From NCBI RefSeq assembly GCF_029502005.1, contig NZ_JAMQOT010000009.1, forward strand, positions 1 to 64,000: 64,000 nucleotides of DNA, read 5' to 3'. The notes beneath the pieces were generated by a model that was not told where the DNA came from, searched no databases, and saw only the letters and a program-made list of their open reading frames with translations. Shown here piece by piece: positions 9,545 to 19,000 of the stretch. Within the stretch, counting starts at the first letter, position 1; each line of letters begins with the position of its first letter. This stretch comes from Natrinema salsiterrestre (GTDB lineage: Archaea > Halobacteriota > Halobacteria > Halobacteriales > Natrialbaceae). A program made the position numbers and the translations under genes.

Positions 9545-10447
9545 CTACTCCTGGAGTCGTGATGCGAGCTGTGTCAGTTCGTCGCGTTCGTCGATCGATG
9601 ACAGCCAGCCCACCGGAAGCTCACCTGCACCGAATCGTGCTCCGGCGATGGCGCCGGCGACCGCACCGATAGTGTCGGCATCCCCGCCGCGGTTGACCGC
9701 GGTAACAATCGCGCTCTCAGCGCTGTCGGCCGTGAGTGCGTCAGCGAGTGCCGTCTGGAGCGTGTGCACGACGTATCCCGACGTCTGCAGTGTTTCGGGT
9801 CGGTCGCCATTGGCAATCGGCTCGAGCGCCGAAATCAATTCGTCGGGAGCTTTCGCTCGGATCGCATCGAGTGCGCTCGAGAGTGGCTCCGATTCGTCGT
9901 TCAGGAGCCCTGCGATTGTGAGGTTCAGGACGGCACACCCGTATGTACAGCGGGGATCGGCGTGGGTGATCACTGAGGACTGACGGCTCACTCGGGTGAG
10001 TGTCTCTCGATCCTCGTGGTACGCAGTCGAAAGCGGCGGACATCGCATCACGCTGCCGTTGCCGGCGTTGCTGCCTTCGGAACTCGTCTCCCAGACTTGG
10101 CGGCCTGCCTCGTCCCAGGCGCGACCTCGCTTCAGTTGCTCGAGTGAGCGACGCGTCATATTCCCGATGTCGAAGGGTCCGCTGTCGTACCACTGTACGA
10201 ACCGATCGGCGACATCGGCGGGTTCGAATGCGTCGTGTTCGGCGAGACTACGAGCGATACAGAGCGCCTGCTCCGTATCGTCAGTGATCGTCCCAGCCGG
10301 TTGTCCCCACGTGCCGTTGCCGACCATTTCAGTGAGCGTTCCGTACTCAGCTGCGATCCGGTCAGTGCTTTTGAATTCCACCGGACGACCGAGTGCATCA
10401 CCACAGGCGAGTCCAAGGAGGACTCCTTCAGCACGGTCTTGATCCAT
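9545..10447 (-). CDS. ADP-ribosylglycohydrolase family protein
   Basis: This is a DraG/ARH-fold hydrolase that removes ADP-ribose from proteins, nucleic acids or small molecules using two Mg ions. Diagnostic motifs are LGLACGDALGRPVEF near the start, GTITDDTEQALCIA (first metal-binding site), GNGSVMRCPPL, and VNRGGDADTIGAVAGAIAGARFG (second metal site, the DTIG motif). Length of 300 residues is typical. The ATG at 10447 was preferred to an upstream one at 10486. It is divergent from the small gene at 10621, and the shared intergenic region contains a paired inverted motif that could control both. The physiological substrate is unknown. Confidence 0.93.
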   Translation of the reverse strand: MDQDRAEGVLLGLACGDALGRPVEFKSTDRIAAEYGTLTEMVGNGTWGQPAGTITDDTEQALCIARSLAEHDAFEPADVADRFVQWYDSGPFDIGNMTRRSLEQLKRGRAWDEAGRQVWETSSEGSNAGNGSVMRCPPLSTAYHEDRETLTRVSRQSSVITHADPRCTYGCAVLNLTIAGLLNDESEPLSSALDAIRAKAPDELISALEPIANGDRPETLQTSGYVVHTLQTALADALTADSAESAIVTAVNRGGDADTIGAVAGAIAGARFGAGELPVGWLSSIDERDELTQLASRLQE

Positions 10448-10561
10448 AGGTCTTGTAGAGTGAAGAGTTCGGAAAAGTGTATTCACCAGTGGCTCCTCCT
10501 CGCGATGACTAGGTTGATTCAGAACGACCTCCTGGAACTGACAGGCACAAGGTCTGAACTC

Positions 10562-10607
10562 GTCTTAACCAACAAAACTATGCTCTTGGCATCCGTGTTG
10601 GTTAATA
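10562..10607. promoter_or_regulatory. Paired inverted motif, copy 2, in a divergent promoter region
   Basis: GTCTTAACCAACA and GTGTTGGTTAATA are separated by 20 bp, matching the copy at 9377-9421 in sequence, orientation and spacing. The element ends 13 bp before the ATG of the small gene on the plus strand, so it covers that gene's core promoter. It lies about 115 bp upstream of the ADP-ribosylglycohydrolase start. Repression by a dimer pair is the simplest reading (inference). Confidence 0.7.
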
Positions 10608-10620
10608 CTGGCCGATTTCC

Positions 10621-10944
10621 ATGTCCTACGAGTCACCGACGCCTCCGACGGAACTTCCCACTGACGTCGTCGACACACTCGACGACTACTCACCCAAGCT
10701 CCTCCAGCAAGTCGCACAGTATGCTGAAGAACTCGCCGAGTATCGCGAGCGCGAGGCTCGGCTTGCAGAGGAGAGCGACGAAGAGGCGATCGAAGAACGC
10801 CCTGAAGATCTCCCAGACGATGTTCCGGGAAAGGCAACGATCACGACCAAGGAAATCAACGACAACCGCTACTACTACTGGCAGTGGCGAGACGGTGACA
10901 AAATCAAATCGAAGTACAAGGGTCCAGTCAATCCGGACGAGTAG
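10621..10944 (+). CDS. Small DUF6788-like protein
   Basis: This is a 107-residue acidic protein. The first two thirds are a charged, probably helical segment (QQVAQYAEELAEYREREARL, then Glu/Asp-rich). The C-terminus ends with an aromatic core, RYYYWQWRDGDKIKSKYKGP, typical of DUF6788-type domains often met on mobile elements. Function is unknown. It is divergent from the ADP-ribosylglycohydrolase and sits directly before the replication origin. The start is supported by the position of the inverted motif immediately upstream. Confidence 0.8.
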   Translation: MSYESPTPPTELPTDVVDTLDDYSPKLLQQVAQYAEELAEYREREARLAEESDEEAIEERPEDLPDDVPGKATITTKEINDNRYYYWQWRDGDKIKSKYKGPVNPDE

Positions 10945-10987
10945 GGAGGTGCAATCGACTCGTTATTTTGTATTGGATTGTTCTGAG

Positions 10988-11304
10988 ACACCCCTTTATC
11001 GATGTGTTCGTCGGCATAGATCACTTGCATATCGAGAATTGAGAGATTCAAACAGACTCCACTGATACTCATCGATCCTCGAGGCCGAGTTAGTGGATCG
11101 AGGAAAGACTGTTTTGAGAAGGCCGTGCTTGAGCGAGAAACAGTAACGACGAATACTGAGGATTTGCGAGGAGAGACACCTCTATCGATGTGTCGATCGG
11201 GAGTCCGGAGATTATCGAGATATTTTCTCCGAATCAGTGATTCTGATTGAGCCCAAAGAAAGTGGACGTATCCACACAACACAGACACCCCTCTATCGAT
11301 GTGT
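10988..11304 (+). repeat. Origin-recognition-box-like repeats, forward trio
   Basis: Three copies: 10988-11007 (one mismatch, T for C), 11176-11193 (two C residues shorter) and 11285-11304 (perfect match to ACACCCCTCTATCGATGTGT). They share the invariant core CTATCGATGTGT except for the first, which has TTATCGATGTGT. Confidence 0.8.
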
Positions 11305-11482
11305 TCTATCTGTGGGTATAGGAGGAACAGAGACGAGAGAACGGAGATTTCGATTGGAGTAGAGAGAATTCTGGGCAGTGATCGCCTAAGAGATGGATTA
11401 GTAGAGAGATGGGGTAGTAAGAGAAGGACCGAATCAAGAGCGTCTGAGAGCAACAGAATAAGTGCAGTTCAGAACACATTGA

Positions 11483-11807
11483 ACACTTCGATAGAGGGGT
11501 GTGTGAGTGTTCGTTCTAGAAAGCTAGAAGAAGAGAAGGTATATGACTCAAGTTATCAGTTGGTAGAACGGCTCTTGCCGTGATATCTGGCAGTATCGCA
11601 CCTTTCCCGTGATTTCCCCGATCAATCACACCCCCTCCCCCTCGAGGAAGCAAACACATCGATAGAGGGGTGTCTGTGTGACCATCGTTCTGAATCATAA
11701 CACATCGTCGCTCGCCTTCGGATAATCGTCATCTCCCCATCTCAATCGAGTGGAATCGATGCAAACCATCCACTCAATCTGTGAAATACACATCGATAGA
11801 GGTGGCA
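11483..11807 (-). repeat. Origin-recognition-box-like repeats, reverse trio
   Basis: Three reverse-orientation copies: 11483-11502 (one mismatch), 11654-11673 (perfect) and 11788-11807 (diverged at the outer end). The last ends about 34 bp before the chosen orc1 start. Confidence 0.8.
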
Positions 11808-11840
11808 ACACTTTTCTTACCACACTGTATGGACCATCGT

Positions 11841-13268
11841 ATGGACGACTTCGAGGATCCTCGGGACGAGGCGGGGACATCGAAGGATGATACGACGGAG
11901 CAGGCTCTTCCCTCGTCTGATTCTACCGAGTCCGACCCTTCTCCATCCTCGAGCGAATCGAAGGCGGACGGTGAGTCTCAATCGATCGAGGATATGTTGC
12001 TGGAATTCGATCAGCAGGAAGGGCTGATTCGTGATCGGTCCCTTCTCGATCCGAATCATATCGTCGAAGAAGATCGAATCGTCGGTCGCGACGAGCAGCT
12101 CCAGGAAGTGACCAAGATGCTCCGCGTCGCTCTCGGTGACAACCGTCCCCCGAATCTCTTCCTCTATGGTCCGTCAGGGACCGGCAAATCGCTCATCACC
12201 AAGGCCGTCTGCAAGAATATCAGCGAAATCTGTGAGACGCGGGATATCCGGTTCGGGACGATCGAAGTCAATTGCCAGGATCTCGATACCCTCGGCGTTG
12301 CAGTCTACGAACTGGCGAGTCGCGCCGCAGACGAAGCTCTCGTCGAGGTGGAGGTTCCGAAACACGGCGTGGCGACCAAAGAAAAGTGGGACGAACTCTA
12401 TCGTATCGTCAACGAGAACTTCGATTCAGCGGTGTTCGTCCTCGACGAACTGGACATGCTCGTCGGTCGACGAGACAAGCAGGAGCCGGCGTTTTCTCGA
12501 TTGCTCTACCAGTTGTCCCGAGCAGGTGCGAACAACGAACTTACTGCACACGTCTCCGTCGTCGCGATCTCCAACGATACGAAAATGATGGAGTCCGTGG
12601 GAAGTCGAGCCTTGAGCTCGTTTACACCTGAAGACGTCCATTTCGACGACTACGATGCGAACCAGCTGCAGTCGATCCTTCGTCGACGCCAGGACGCGTT
12701 CTTCGAAGACGTTCTCGATGAGGATGTCATTCCGTTGGCGGCAGCTTTCGCAGCTCAGACGCATGGCGATGCTCGGAAAGCGATAGACCTCATGCGTGTC
12801 GCTGGTGAGCTCGCAGAACGAGAGGGCGACGAGCACGTCCGTGAAGAACACGTCCGCGAAGCTCAGGACAAAGTCGAGAAAAACCGAGTGCTCGAGGTCG
12901 TTCGTGGTATCAGTACACAAAAGAAGCTCTGTCTCTACGCGACGGCAGCAGTCGCTTCCGAGACGGACGACGAGTCCGCTCGCAGTACGACCGGGTACCG
13001 AGTCTATCAGTTCCTCACGGACGCGATTGACGCCGAGCAGTACCACCAGGAGACCTACGTCAACAAGATGAAGGAGATGACGACGTACTCGCTCGTCGAT
13101 TTCGAACGCCGGAGCCACGGCCCGAGTTCGGGAATGTTCCTCGAGTTCCAGTTCGGAGAGCGTCCCGAGACGATCCTCGAAACGCTTCGCGAAGACTCGC
13201 GTATCGATATGATCTCTGCAGATGAGGTGGCGACCGTCGTCAAATCACAGCTCCGTAACGAGACGTGA
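11841..13268 (+). CDS. orc1: Orc1/Cdc6 replication initiator
   Basis: This AAA+ ATPase of 475 residues binds origin repeats and recruits the replicative helicase. After an acidic, Ser-rich N-terminal tail come Walker A GPSGTGKS at residues 110-117, Walker B VFVLDELD at 198-205, sensor 1 VVAISNDTKM, and sensor 2 region HGDARKAIDLMR. A C-terminal winged helix (KMKEMTTYSLVDFERRSHGPSSG) binds DNA. The ATG at 11841 was chosen; ATGs at 11781 and 11829 would run into the last repeat. Nine repeats surround the gene, so it very probably initiates at this site. It belongs to the plasmid/secondary-origin class, judged by the non-chromosomal repeat sequence (inference). Confidence 0.95.
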   Translation: MDDFEDPRDEAGTSKDDTTEQALPSSDSTESDPSPSSSESKADGESQSIEDMLLEFDQQEGLIRDRSLLDPNHIVEEDRIVGRDEQLQEVTKMLRVALGDNRPPNLFLYGPSGTGKSLITKAVCKNISEICETRDIRFGTIEVNCQDLDTLGVAVYELASRAADEALVEVEVPKHGVATKEKWDELYRIVNENFDSAVFVLDELDMLVGRRDKQEPAFSRLLYQLSRAGANNELTAHVSVVAISNDTKMMESVGSRALSSFTPEDVHFDDYDANQLQSILRRRQDAFFEDVLDEDVIPLAAAFAAQTHGDARKAIDLMRVAGELAEREGDEHVREEHVREAQDKVEKNRVLEVVRGISTQKKLCLYATAAVASETDDESARSTTGYRVYQFLTDAIDAEQYHQETYVNKMKEMTTYSLVDFERRSHGPSSGMFLEFQFGERPETILETLREDSRIDMISADEVATVVKSQLRNET

Positions 13269-13285
13269 GGGTCTGTACCTGACGG

Positions 13286-13532
13286 GGACCCCTCTATCGA
13301 TGTGTTTCTTTCACTCGCTACGAAATCGGATTTCACTCTCCACTCTAAGCATCCACACACCTCTATCGGGATGAAAATCGCCATACTAGTGCCTAAGAAG
13401 GCGTATATGGGGGCCTATATGATTTCAAACGCTACGAGGAAATTTTTCCCGAGTTATTCATAACAAGCTGATTATCCCTCTCATTCACATATTCTCACGC
13501 ATTGAGAACACCACACACCTCTATCGATGTGT
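13286..13532 (+). repeat. Origin-recognition-box-like repeats, downstream trio
   Basis: Three forward copies follow orc1: 13286-13305 (differs only in the first three bases), 13354-13373 (diverged after CTCTATCG) and 13513-13532 (one mismatch). Between the second and third is an AT-rich stretch (about 13381-13500) with tandem GTATATG/CTATATG words. This makes a second candidate unwinding region. Confidence 0.75.
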
Positions 13533-13585
13533 TTCACTCCACATTCTCTCGATAGTCTGAGATTCCTCTCAGTAATTGGAATCAA

Positions 13586-13807
13586 TCAGTTCGAAGACGA
13601 TTCTGGGTCGCTTCGGAGGAGTGACTCGAATCTAAGCAATACACGCTTGTGACGGACACCATCGTCTGTCTCGACGACGTTCATTTCAGTTAGCCCCTCG
13701 AATTCGAAAGTCAACGCGGCAGCGAGGGAACTCCAATCCCGATCAGTGAAATCATTTACGGGCGTGTGAAGAGAGTCGAGATGACGAACTGGGCGACCTT
13801 GCTGCGC
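13586..13807 (-). pseudogene. Unidentified coding remnant
   Basis: A minus-strand open stretch of 73 codons ends in TGA and reads VNDFTDRDWSSLAAAL then FEGLTEMNVVETDDGVRHKR, with haloarchaeal codon choice and composition. No start codon precedes the coding-like part; the only ATG is near the middle. It overlaps the start of the plus-strand remnant. I read it as the 3' end of a lost gene; the family was not recognised. Confidence 0.35.
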
Positions 13808-15126
13808 TTAGCGGATACCACCTCGAGCACCATACCGAGCTTCAGGGGTTCTATTCGCTGAACGAGCAGAAGATATCCGAGCGCCTCCCGTTGCAGTCCT
13901 ACGTAGATCACGCTAATGGGCTGATACTCCGGGCGGAACGGATCGAATCGTACTACGACCTGGCAGCGAAGCTCGGAGACGAACTGCAGCTCCCCCCGGA
14001 GCAACGAGACGAACTGGGATCGCTGCTATCGGGCGCAGTCGGTACCGAACCAGACCTTCTCGAGGCTTATCTCGACGACCACGACATCAATCACGTTCCG
14101 TATCCCGAACCGTCAACCGAGGACTCTGAAACGACTGCTGAAGAGGAAGCGGTGACAGATTGGTCACCGGACGAGGGGGCCCCGAGTCGGATGGGGCGGC
14201 CACCACAGAGCCGGACAAAGCCGACCCGGAAGCGCCCTCTGTCGTGGAGTTCGATGAGTCTGCGTCGCAGACACCAGCTGAGGGGATGGACCCTGGCACC
14301 GAGTCGGACTCGGGTTCGGAGCCAGCATCGGAAGCGTCCGAAACGACAGACACCTCATCGACGACGAGTACCGGCATTTCCGCTGGATTGCCAAACTGAG
14401 GTGGTTCCTCTGGTGGACAGTCGACACCGGTTTCCGGGTCTGACGATTTCGAACCACGATCCCGAGCGCAGAAACCGGGCGATTCCCGCGGCGGGGCTCG
14501 AAATACTGACCCTAACATATCCACTTTCGAGTCTGAGGTTGCGCCGTCTGCGGTCGATAGTCGGACTGCATTTGAAAACCGACCCGCTTCGAAGGATCAC
14601 TCCGAGGGCAGGAGAAGCACGTCCCGACGAGGCGCTGAAGGTGGGGGAGGGGGTGGCGGCCGAACTGCCCCGGCGGTCGGACTGTGTGGTGAGGAGTTCG
14701 TACTCACCTCGCTGGTCGACGAGCTTCGGACTGCACTCGGCGATGAGCAGGCTTCCGTATCGTGGTGCTGGGATCCAACGTTTCTGGAACTCGCTGAGTA
14801 TGCGCGCGAGTCCGACGATCTCGACTCGCAATCACGGGCCTCCGTCAATCGGTATGGCGTGGCCGTGCCCGGAGTCGAAATAGAGGGGCCCGAAGGAGCC
14901 GTTCGCGTCCTCCATATTCGGGATGCCAACCTTGGGGCAGACATTCTGATCGACGGTGCTGACCTGACGATAGCCGAGGGGGGGAGCGATCTCTTGACGG
15001 ATGTTCAGCCGACCGATAACGCTGAAACGTGGATCGAGGTGAAGTCATCAGTCGGCACGATGGACGGGTTCGAGCTGACCATCCCAGAATACGGCCGGGC
15101 GCGTGAGCAGCAGGACGATTACAGAA
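13750..15126 (+). pseudogene. Broken gene with a DUF3883-like C-terminal domain
   Basis: Coding character is clear but the gene is disrupted. The first segment (ESRDDELGDLAALSGYHLE and onward) lacks a start. A shift of frame occurs at the G/C run near 14174-14183, where VTDWSPDEG in one frame continues as PESDGAATTEPDKADPE in another. An in-frame TGA lies at 14397-14399, after which the same frame runs on through an acidic linker to a folded domain: GEEFVLTSLVDEL, TWIEVKSSVGTMDGFELTI, PEYGRAREQQDDY. The last part matches the DUF3883 restriction-endonuclease-like domain found at the C-terminus of large ATPases. The domain is truncated where an IS605-type hairpin begins. Confidence 0.7.
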
Positions 15127-15392
15127 ATACAGCGCGAAAGCCCACGACTTCAGTCGTGGGATGAAGCGCGCAATCTTTATCTAGTGTTGAATGATAATAC
15201 TATGTGCCGAGGTCGAGGTAAGGATATGCACCCAACTGGGGAAGATGAAGCCCACTATCTCGCCCGGGGGTCGTACTGGCGCGACCCAGAACGCGGGTCG
15301 CCACGCAGACTGACGGACCCGCGAACCTCCCCAGTTCGTGGACCCCCCGTCCGTGACGGGAACCCCACGACTTCACTCCTGGGAGGACGTCA
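15127..15392 (+). mobile_element. IS200/IS605-type end pair without transposase (MITE-like remnant)
   Basis: The left side has the hairpin CCCACGACTtcAGTCGTGGG at 15141-15160, and the right side has CCCACGACTTCACTCCTGGG at 15364-15383 followed by AGGACGTCA, a decayed version of the same hairpin. Such paired hairpins are the ends of haloarchaeal IS200/IS605 and TnpB-only elements. The 200 bp between contain other short inverted repeats (GAACCTCCCC, CCGTCCGTGACGG) but no transposase or TnpB frame. The right end could be the remnant of an omega-type guide RNA; that is inference. Confidence 0.55.
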
Positions 15393-16098
15393 GTGGATCA
15401 TCACGCTCTGTCGGGTTGGATCGTCTGACGTGTACATCGACCGGCGTCTTTGTGACATCGCTACGCTCTCTGATAATGGGAAACTTACTCTCTGGAAAGA
15501 TGGCAACATTCGGTTCGACTACTAAAGAACAGTCGGAAGCAAGCCGTGCTATTCAGCAATAACTACGGATTCATCGAGAGCAGCATCGATGCCGGCGTGC
15601 CGGCACACCACTTGACTCCTTCCCGCGCCTGAAGACGCGGGAATCCCACCATGGGATTCCTCATCCTTCTGGGCGTGGGGAGGTCAATTAATCACCGAAG
15701 GTCACCGTCTACGGCGTCTCGAACGGAAAAGTCGGTCGTTATTTGATCCAGTCTACTCCAGAGCCGCTTGTTGACACTGCTCAGCTCGAGAAGATGATGA
15801 ATGAGTTATTTGAGAATTCGAATAGAAGGAACACTCTGACGGAACCATTTGCAGATCGATAGCTACTCTACTACCTCGTAATGAGATGACGCGAAACCTC
15901 TAACCACGTCGGAGTCAGCTGGGCGGGACCGAAGGTCCCGCTGGAAGCCGGCAACGTTGCGATCGTGTCGACGACGAGAATAGCGTGGATTTGCTTACGT
16001 CGTGGCAGATAATGTATGCCTATATACATGTACGCAGCAGATATATGTATCCGGAACTGACAGTCACTGTCAAGAGGTAATTGGGGGATACCAAACGC
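15393..16098. other. Decayed intergenic stretch with hairpins and a promoter-like end
   Basis: Two abutting hairpins occur at 15621-15642 (TCCCGCG/CGCGGGA) and 15641-15659 (GAATCCCA/TGGGATTC), again in the style of IS605 ends, followed by GTGGGGAGGTCAA. A short coding-like remnant follows (listed separately). A perfect hairpin GCGGGACC-gaa-GGTCCCGC lies at 15923-15941. AT-rich words near 16018-16050 (CTATATACATG, AGATATATG) probably hold the promoter of the large repeat protein. Confidence 0.5.
15692..15862 (+). pseudogene. Short 3' remnant of an unidentified gene
   Basis: Fifty-six open codons end in TAG and read KVTVYGVSNGKVGRYLIQST then PLVDTAQLEKMMNELFE. The segment lacks a start codon and begins directly after an IS605-like end. 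It looks like the tail of a gene cut by an element. No family was recognised. Confidence 0.35.
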
Positions 16099-19000
16099 AT
16101 GGCACGTGCCGAAATCCGTTCGATAGACCCAGATGTTGGTTCGTATTCAACTGGTGAAACCGTTTCGACGACGGTAACGGTCGACAACGTGGGGGACGAA
16201 GATCACACCTTCTACGTCGGCTACACCGTCCACGGACCAGATGGTGACAGTTATGACAACAACGGGACAACAGGTACGCCGGTCTCTATCGACGCCGGGG
16301 GGTGGGACGTAGTAACCCTCGAGTGGGAAGTCGAAGACGACGCGCCAGAGGGGTCCTACGACGTGCAAGTCTCGGTCTGGAAGGAGAACGACCCCAATGA
16401 GTTGTACACTCGACTGGCCGACGAGTGGGCCGATAATGCGTTCGACCTCAGAGAGGAGGAACTCGAGGCGACGATCACCGATGTCAATTCAGAATCGGGG
16501 ACGTTCACAGAAGGCGATATCGTCACGACCACCGCCGACGTCGAGAACACCGGAAACACCGACCACACCTTCTACGTCGGCTACACCGTCCACGGACCAG
16601 ATGGTGACAGTTATGACAACAACGAGACGACGGGCACGGCGGTCTCTATCGACGCCGGAGGGTGGGATGGAGTAACCCTCGAGTGGGAAGTCGAAGACGA
16701 CGCGCCAGAGGGGTCCTACGACGTACAAGTCTCGGTCTGGAAGGAGAGCGACCCCAATGCGTTGTACACTCGACTGGCCGACGAGTGGGTCGATAACGCG
16801 TTCGACCTCGAAGAGGAGGAGCTCGAGGCGACGATCACCGATGTCAACTCAGAATCGGGAACGTACGCAGAAGGCGACGTCGTCACGACCACCGTCGATG
16901 TCGAGAACACGGGAAACACCGACCACACCTTTTACGTCGGCTACACCGTCCACGGACCCGACGGGGGCGCGTACGACAACGACGAGACCACCGGGACCAC
17001 CGTCGCGCTCGACGGTGGAAGCAAAGACTACGTCGACGTCGCGTGGGAGGTCGAACCCGACGCGCCAGAGGGGACCTACGACGTGCGGGTCTCGGTCTGG
17101 GAAGAGAGCGATCCGGACGCGTTGTACACGCGATTAGACGACGCGTGGGTGGACGAAGCGTTCGAACTCGAAGCCGAGGAACGCAGCGAGATCGACGCCG
17201 CAATTGCCAACGTCAACCCAGAACTGGGGACGTACGCAGAAGGCGACGTCGTCACGACCACCGTCGACGTCGAGAACACGGGAACCGCCGACCACACCTT
17301 CTACGTCGGCTACACCGTCCATGGCCCCGACGGGCGCGAGTACGACAACGACGGATCGACCGGCGGAGGTGCAGCACTCGATGCTGGCACATCGGTGTCG
17401 ATACCTCTCGAATGGGAGGTCGAACCCGACGCACCGGAAGGGACCTACGACGTGCAGGTCTCGATCTGGGAGGAACGCGACCCTGACGAGTTGTACACGC
17501 GTCTCGCCGATGAGCGGGTCGACGACGCGTTCGAACTCGAGGAAACCGACGACGAGATCGACGCGACGATCGCTGGCATCGACGTCGATTCGGGGGTGTT
17601 CGACTCGGGCGACGTCGTCACCGCATCGGTCGATATCGAGAATACGGGCGAGACCGTGAACACTTTTTTCGTCGGTTACACGCCCCATGGCCCCGACGGA
17701 GACGAGTACGACAACGACGAGACGACGGGAACGACCGTCTCGCTCGAGGGGGGTGCGACGGAGGCGATGTCCCTCGAGTGGGAAGTCGAAGACGACGCGC
17801 CGGAGGGGAGCTACGACGTGCAGGTCTCGGTCTGGGAGGAGAGCGACCCCGACGAGTTGAACACCCGTCTGGCCGACGAGCTGGTCTACGACGCGTTCGA
17901 GGTGCTCTCGGGGGAGATCGACGCGGAAATCTACACGGTCGAATTGCCGTCGCGATCCGAACCGTACGCCGTCGGTGACCTCGTCACGACTGCGATAACC
18001 CTCGAGAACACGGGCGACGAATCACGTCGATTCGTTACCGGGTTCACCGTCGAGGAGCCAACACAGGAGTTCTCAGCGGAGTCTGAGGTAGCCGAGCTAA
18101 ACGATTTCGCCCCCGATCTCATGGCCGACGTCAATCTCGAGTGGGAAGTACCCGACGGAGCACCAGAGGGAACGTACGATATTCATCTATTCGCCGAGGC
18201 GGCGAGCGAAGACGGTGCGGACGAGCGAGTCGTCGCGGAATCCACGGAAGAGAGCGCGTTCGAGGTCGCCGGCGACAGGCGTGCGTCGGTCACGATTCGA
18301 ACGGACGACATGCGCGGCGAGCCAGTGTCCGGGAGTCGGGTTCGAGTACGCGCGGTCTCGGACGACTTCGACGATACTCGTGAGACCGGCCCGAACGGGG
18401 AGGTGCGGTTCACCGACGTCCCGACCGGCGAATACGATGTGACGGCCAGTTCGGAGGAACGCCACCAAGAGGAAGACGCCACAGTATCCCTGACCGGTGG
18501 CGAAAATCGACGAGTACTGACGTTTGATCCGGTCGATGATTTCACCGGGATCGTCCTGTCCGAATCAGGACACCGAACGATTCCTAACGCTGAGGTTTCG
18601 ATTCCGGAACTGGACGAATCGACGCGGGCAGACGACCTCGGTCGATTCGAACTGGGGTCGCTCGTGCCAGATGGCCCGTACGAAATCGTCACGCGCGACG
18701 AAAACGGGGAGCTCATCCAGCGAGGAACCCTCCGGTTGAGTATCGAACGCACGATGACGATTCGGACGAATCAGATGCCGGAACCGCTCGATGACGAAAC
18801 CCTGGGTGAGTACCTCGAGGAGGAAAACGACTTTCTATCGGCCGTGTTCCGCAACGTCGACCTCTCGGAGATCACCCTGAGTCCGGTACACTCTCGACCC
18901 GAACAATACGGCGAAATCAAAGGGTCGATCGCGGCGCTCCGGGATACCCTCGAGGGAATCGAGGACTTTCTATCAGCGCTGTATAATTTCGACCTTGGGG

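Larger units (their letters stand above)
10945..11840. other. Candidate replication origin, left half
   Basis: This intergenic region upstream of orc1 contains six copies of a 20-bp repeat with consensus ACACCCCTCTATCGATGTGT. Forward copies are at 10988-11007, 11176-11193 and 11285-11304. Reverse copies are at 11483-11502, 11654-11673 and about 11788-11807. The two sets point toward each other across 11305-11482, a stretch strikingly rich in purines on the plus strand, which is the best candidate for the duplex-unwinding element. The reverse copy nearest orc1 lies in its promoter/leader region and could allow autoregulation. Inverted boxes around an AT- or purine-rich core next to an orc1/cdc6 gene is the usual haloarchaeal origin layout. 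Confidence 0.8.

Noticed and set aside
9525-9983. A 152-codon plus-strand frame
   Set aside because: It is antisense to the well-supported ADP-ribosylglycohydrolase and is a shadow caused by high GC content.
10945-11807. The regularly repeated 20-mers could be mistaken for a CRISPR array
   Set aside because: The copies occur in both orientations with irregular spacing of 100-190 bp and flank an Orc1 gene, which fits origin boxes; no cas gene is present.
16120-17925. Assembly artefact as the cause of the 360-bp repeats
   Set aside because: The units differ in many silent and coding positions, and later units are progressively diverged, so they are real although the copy number could vary.
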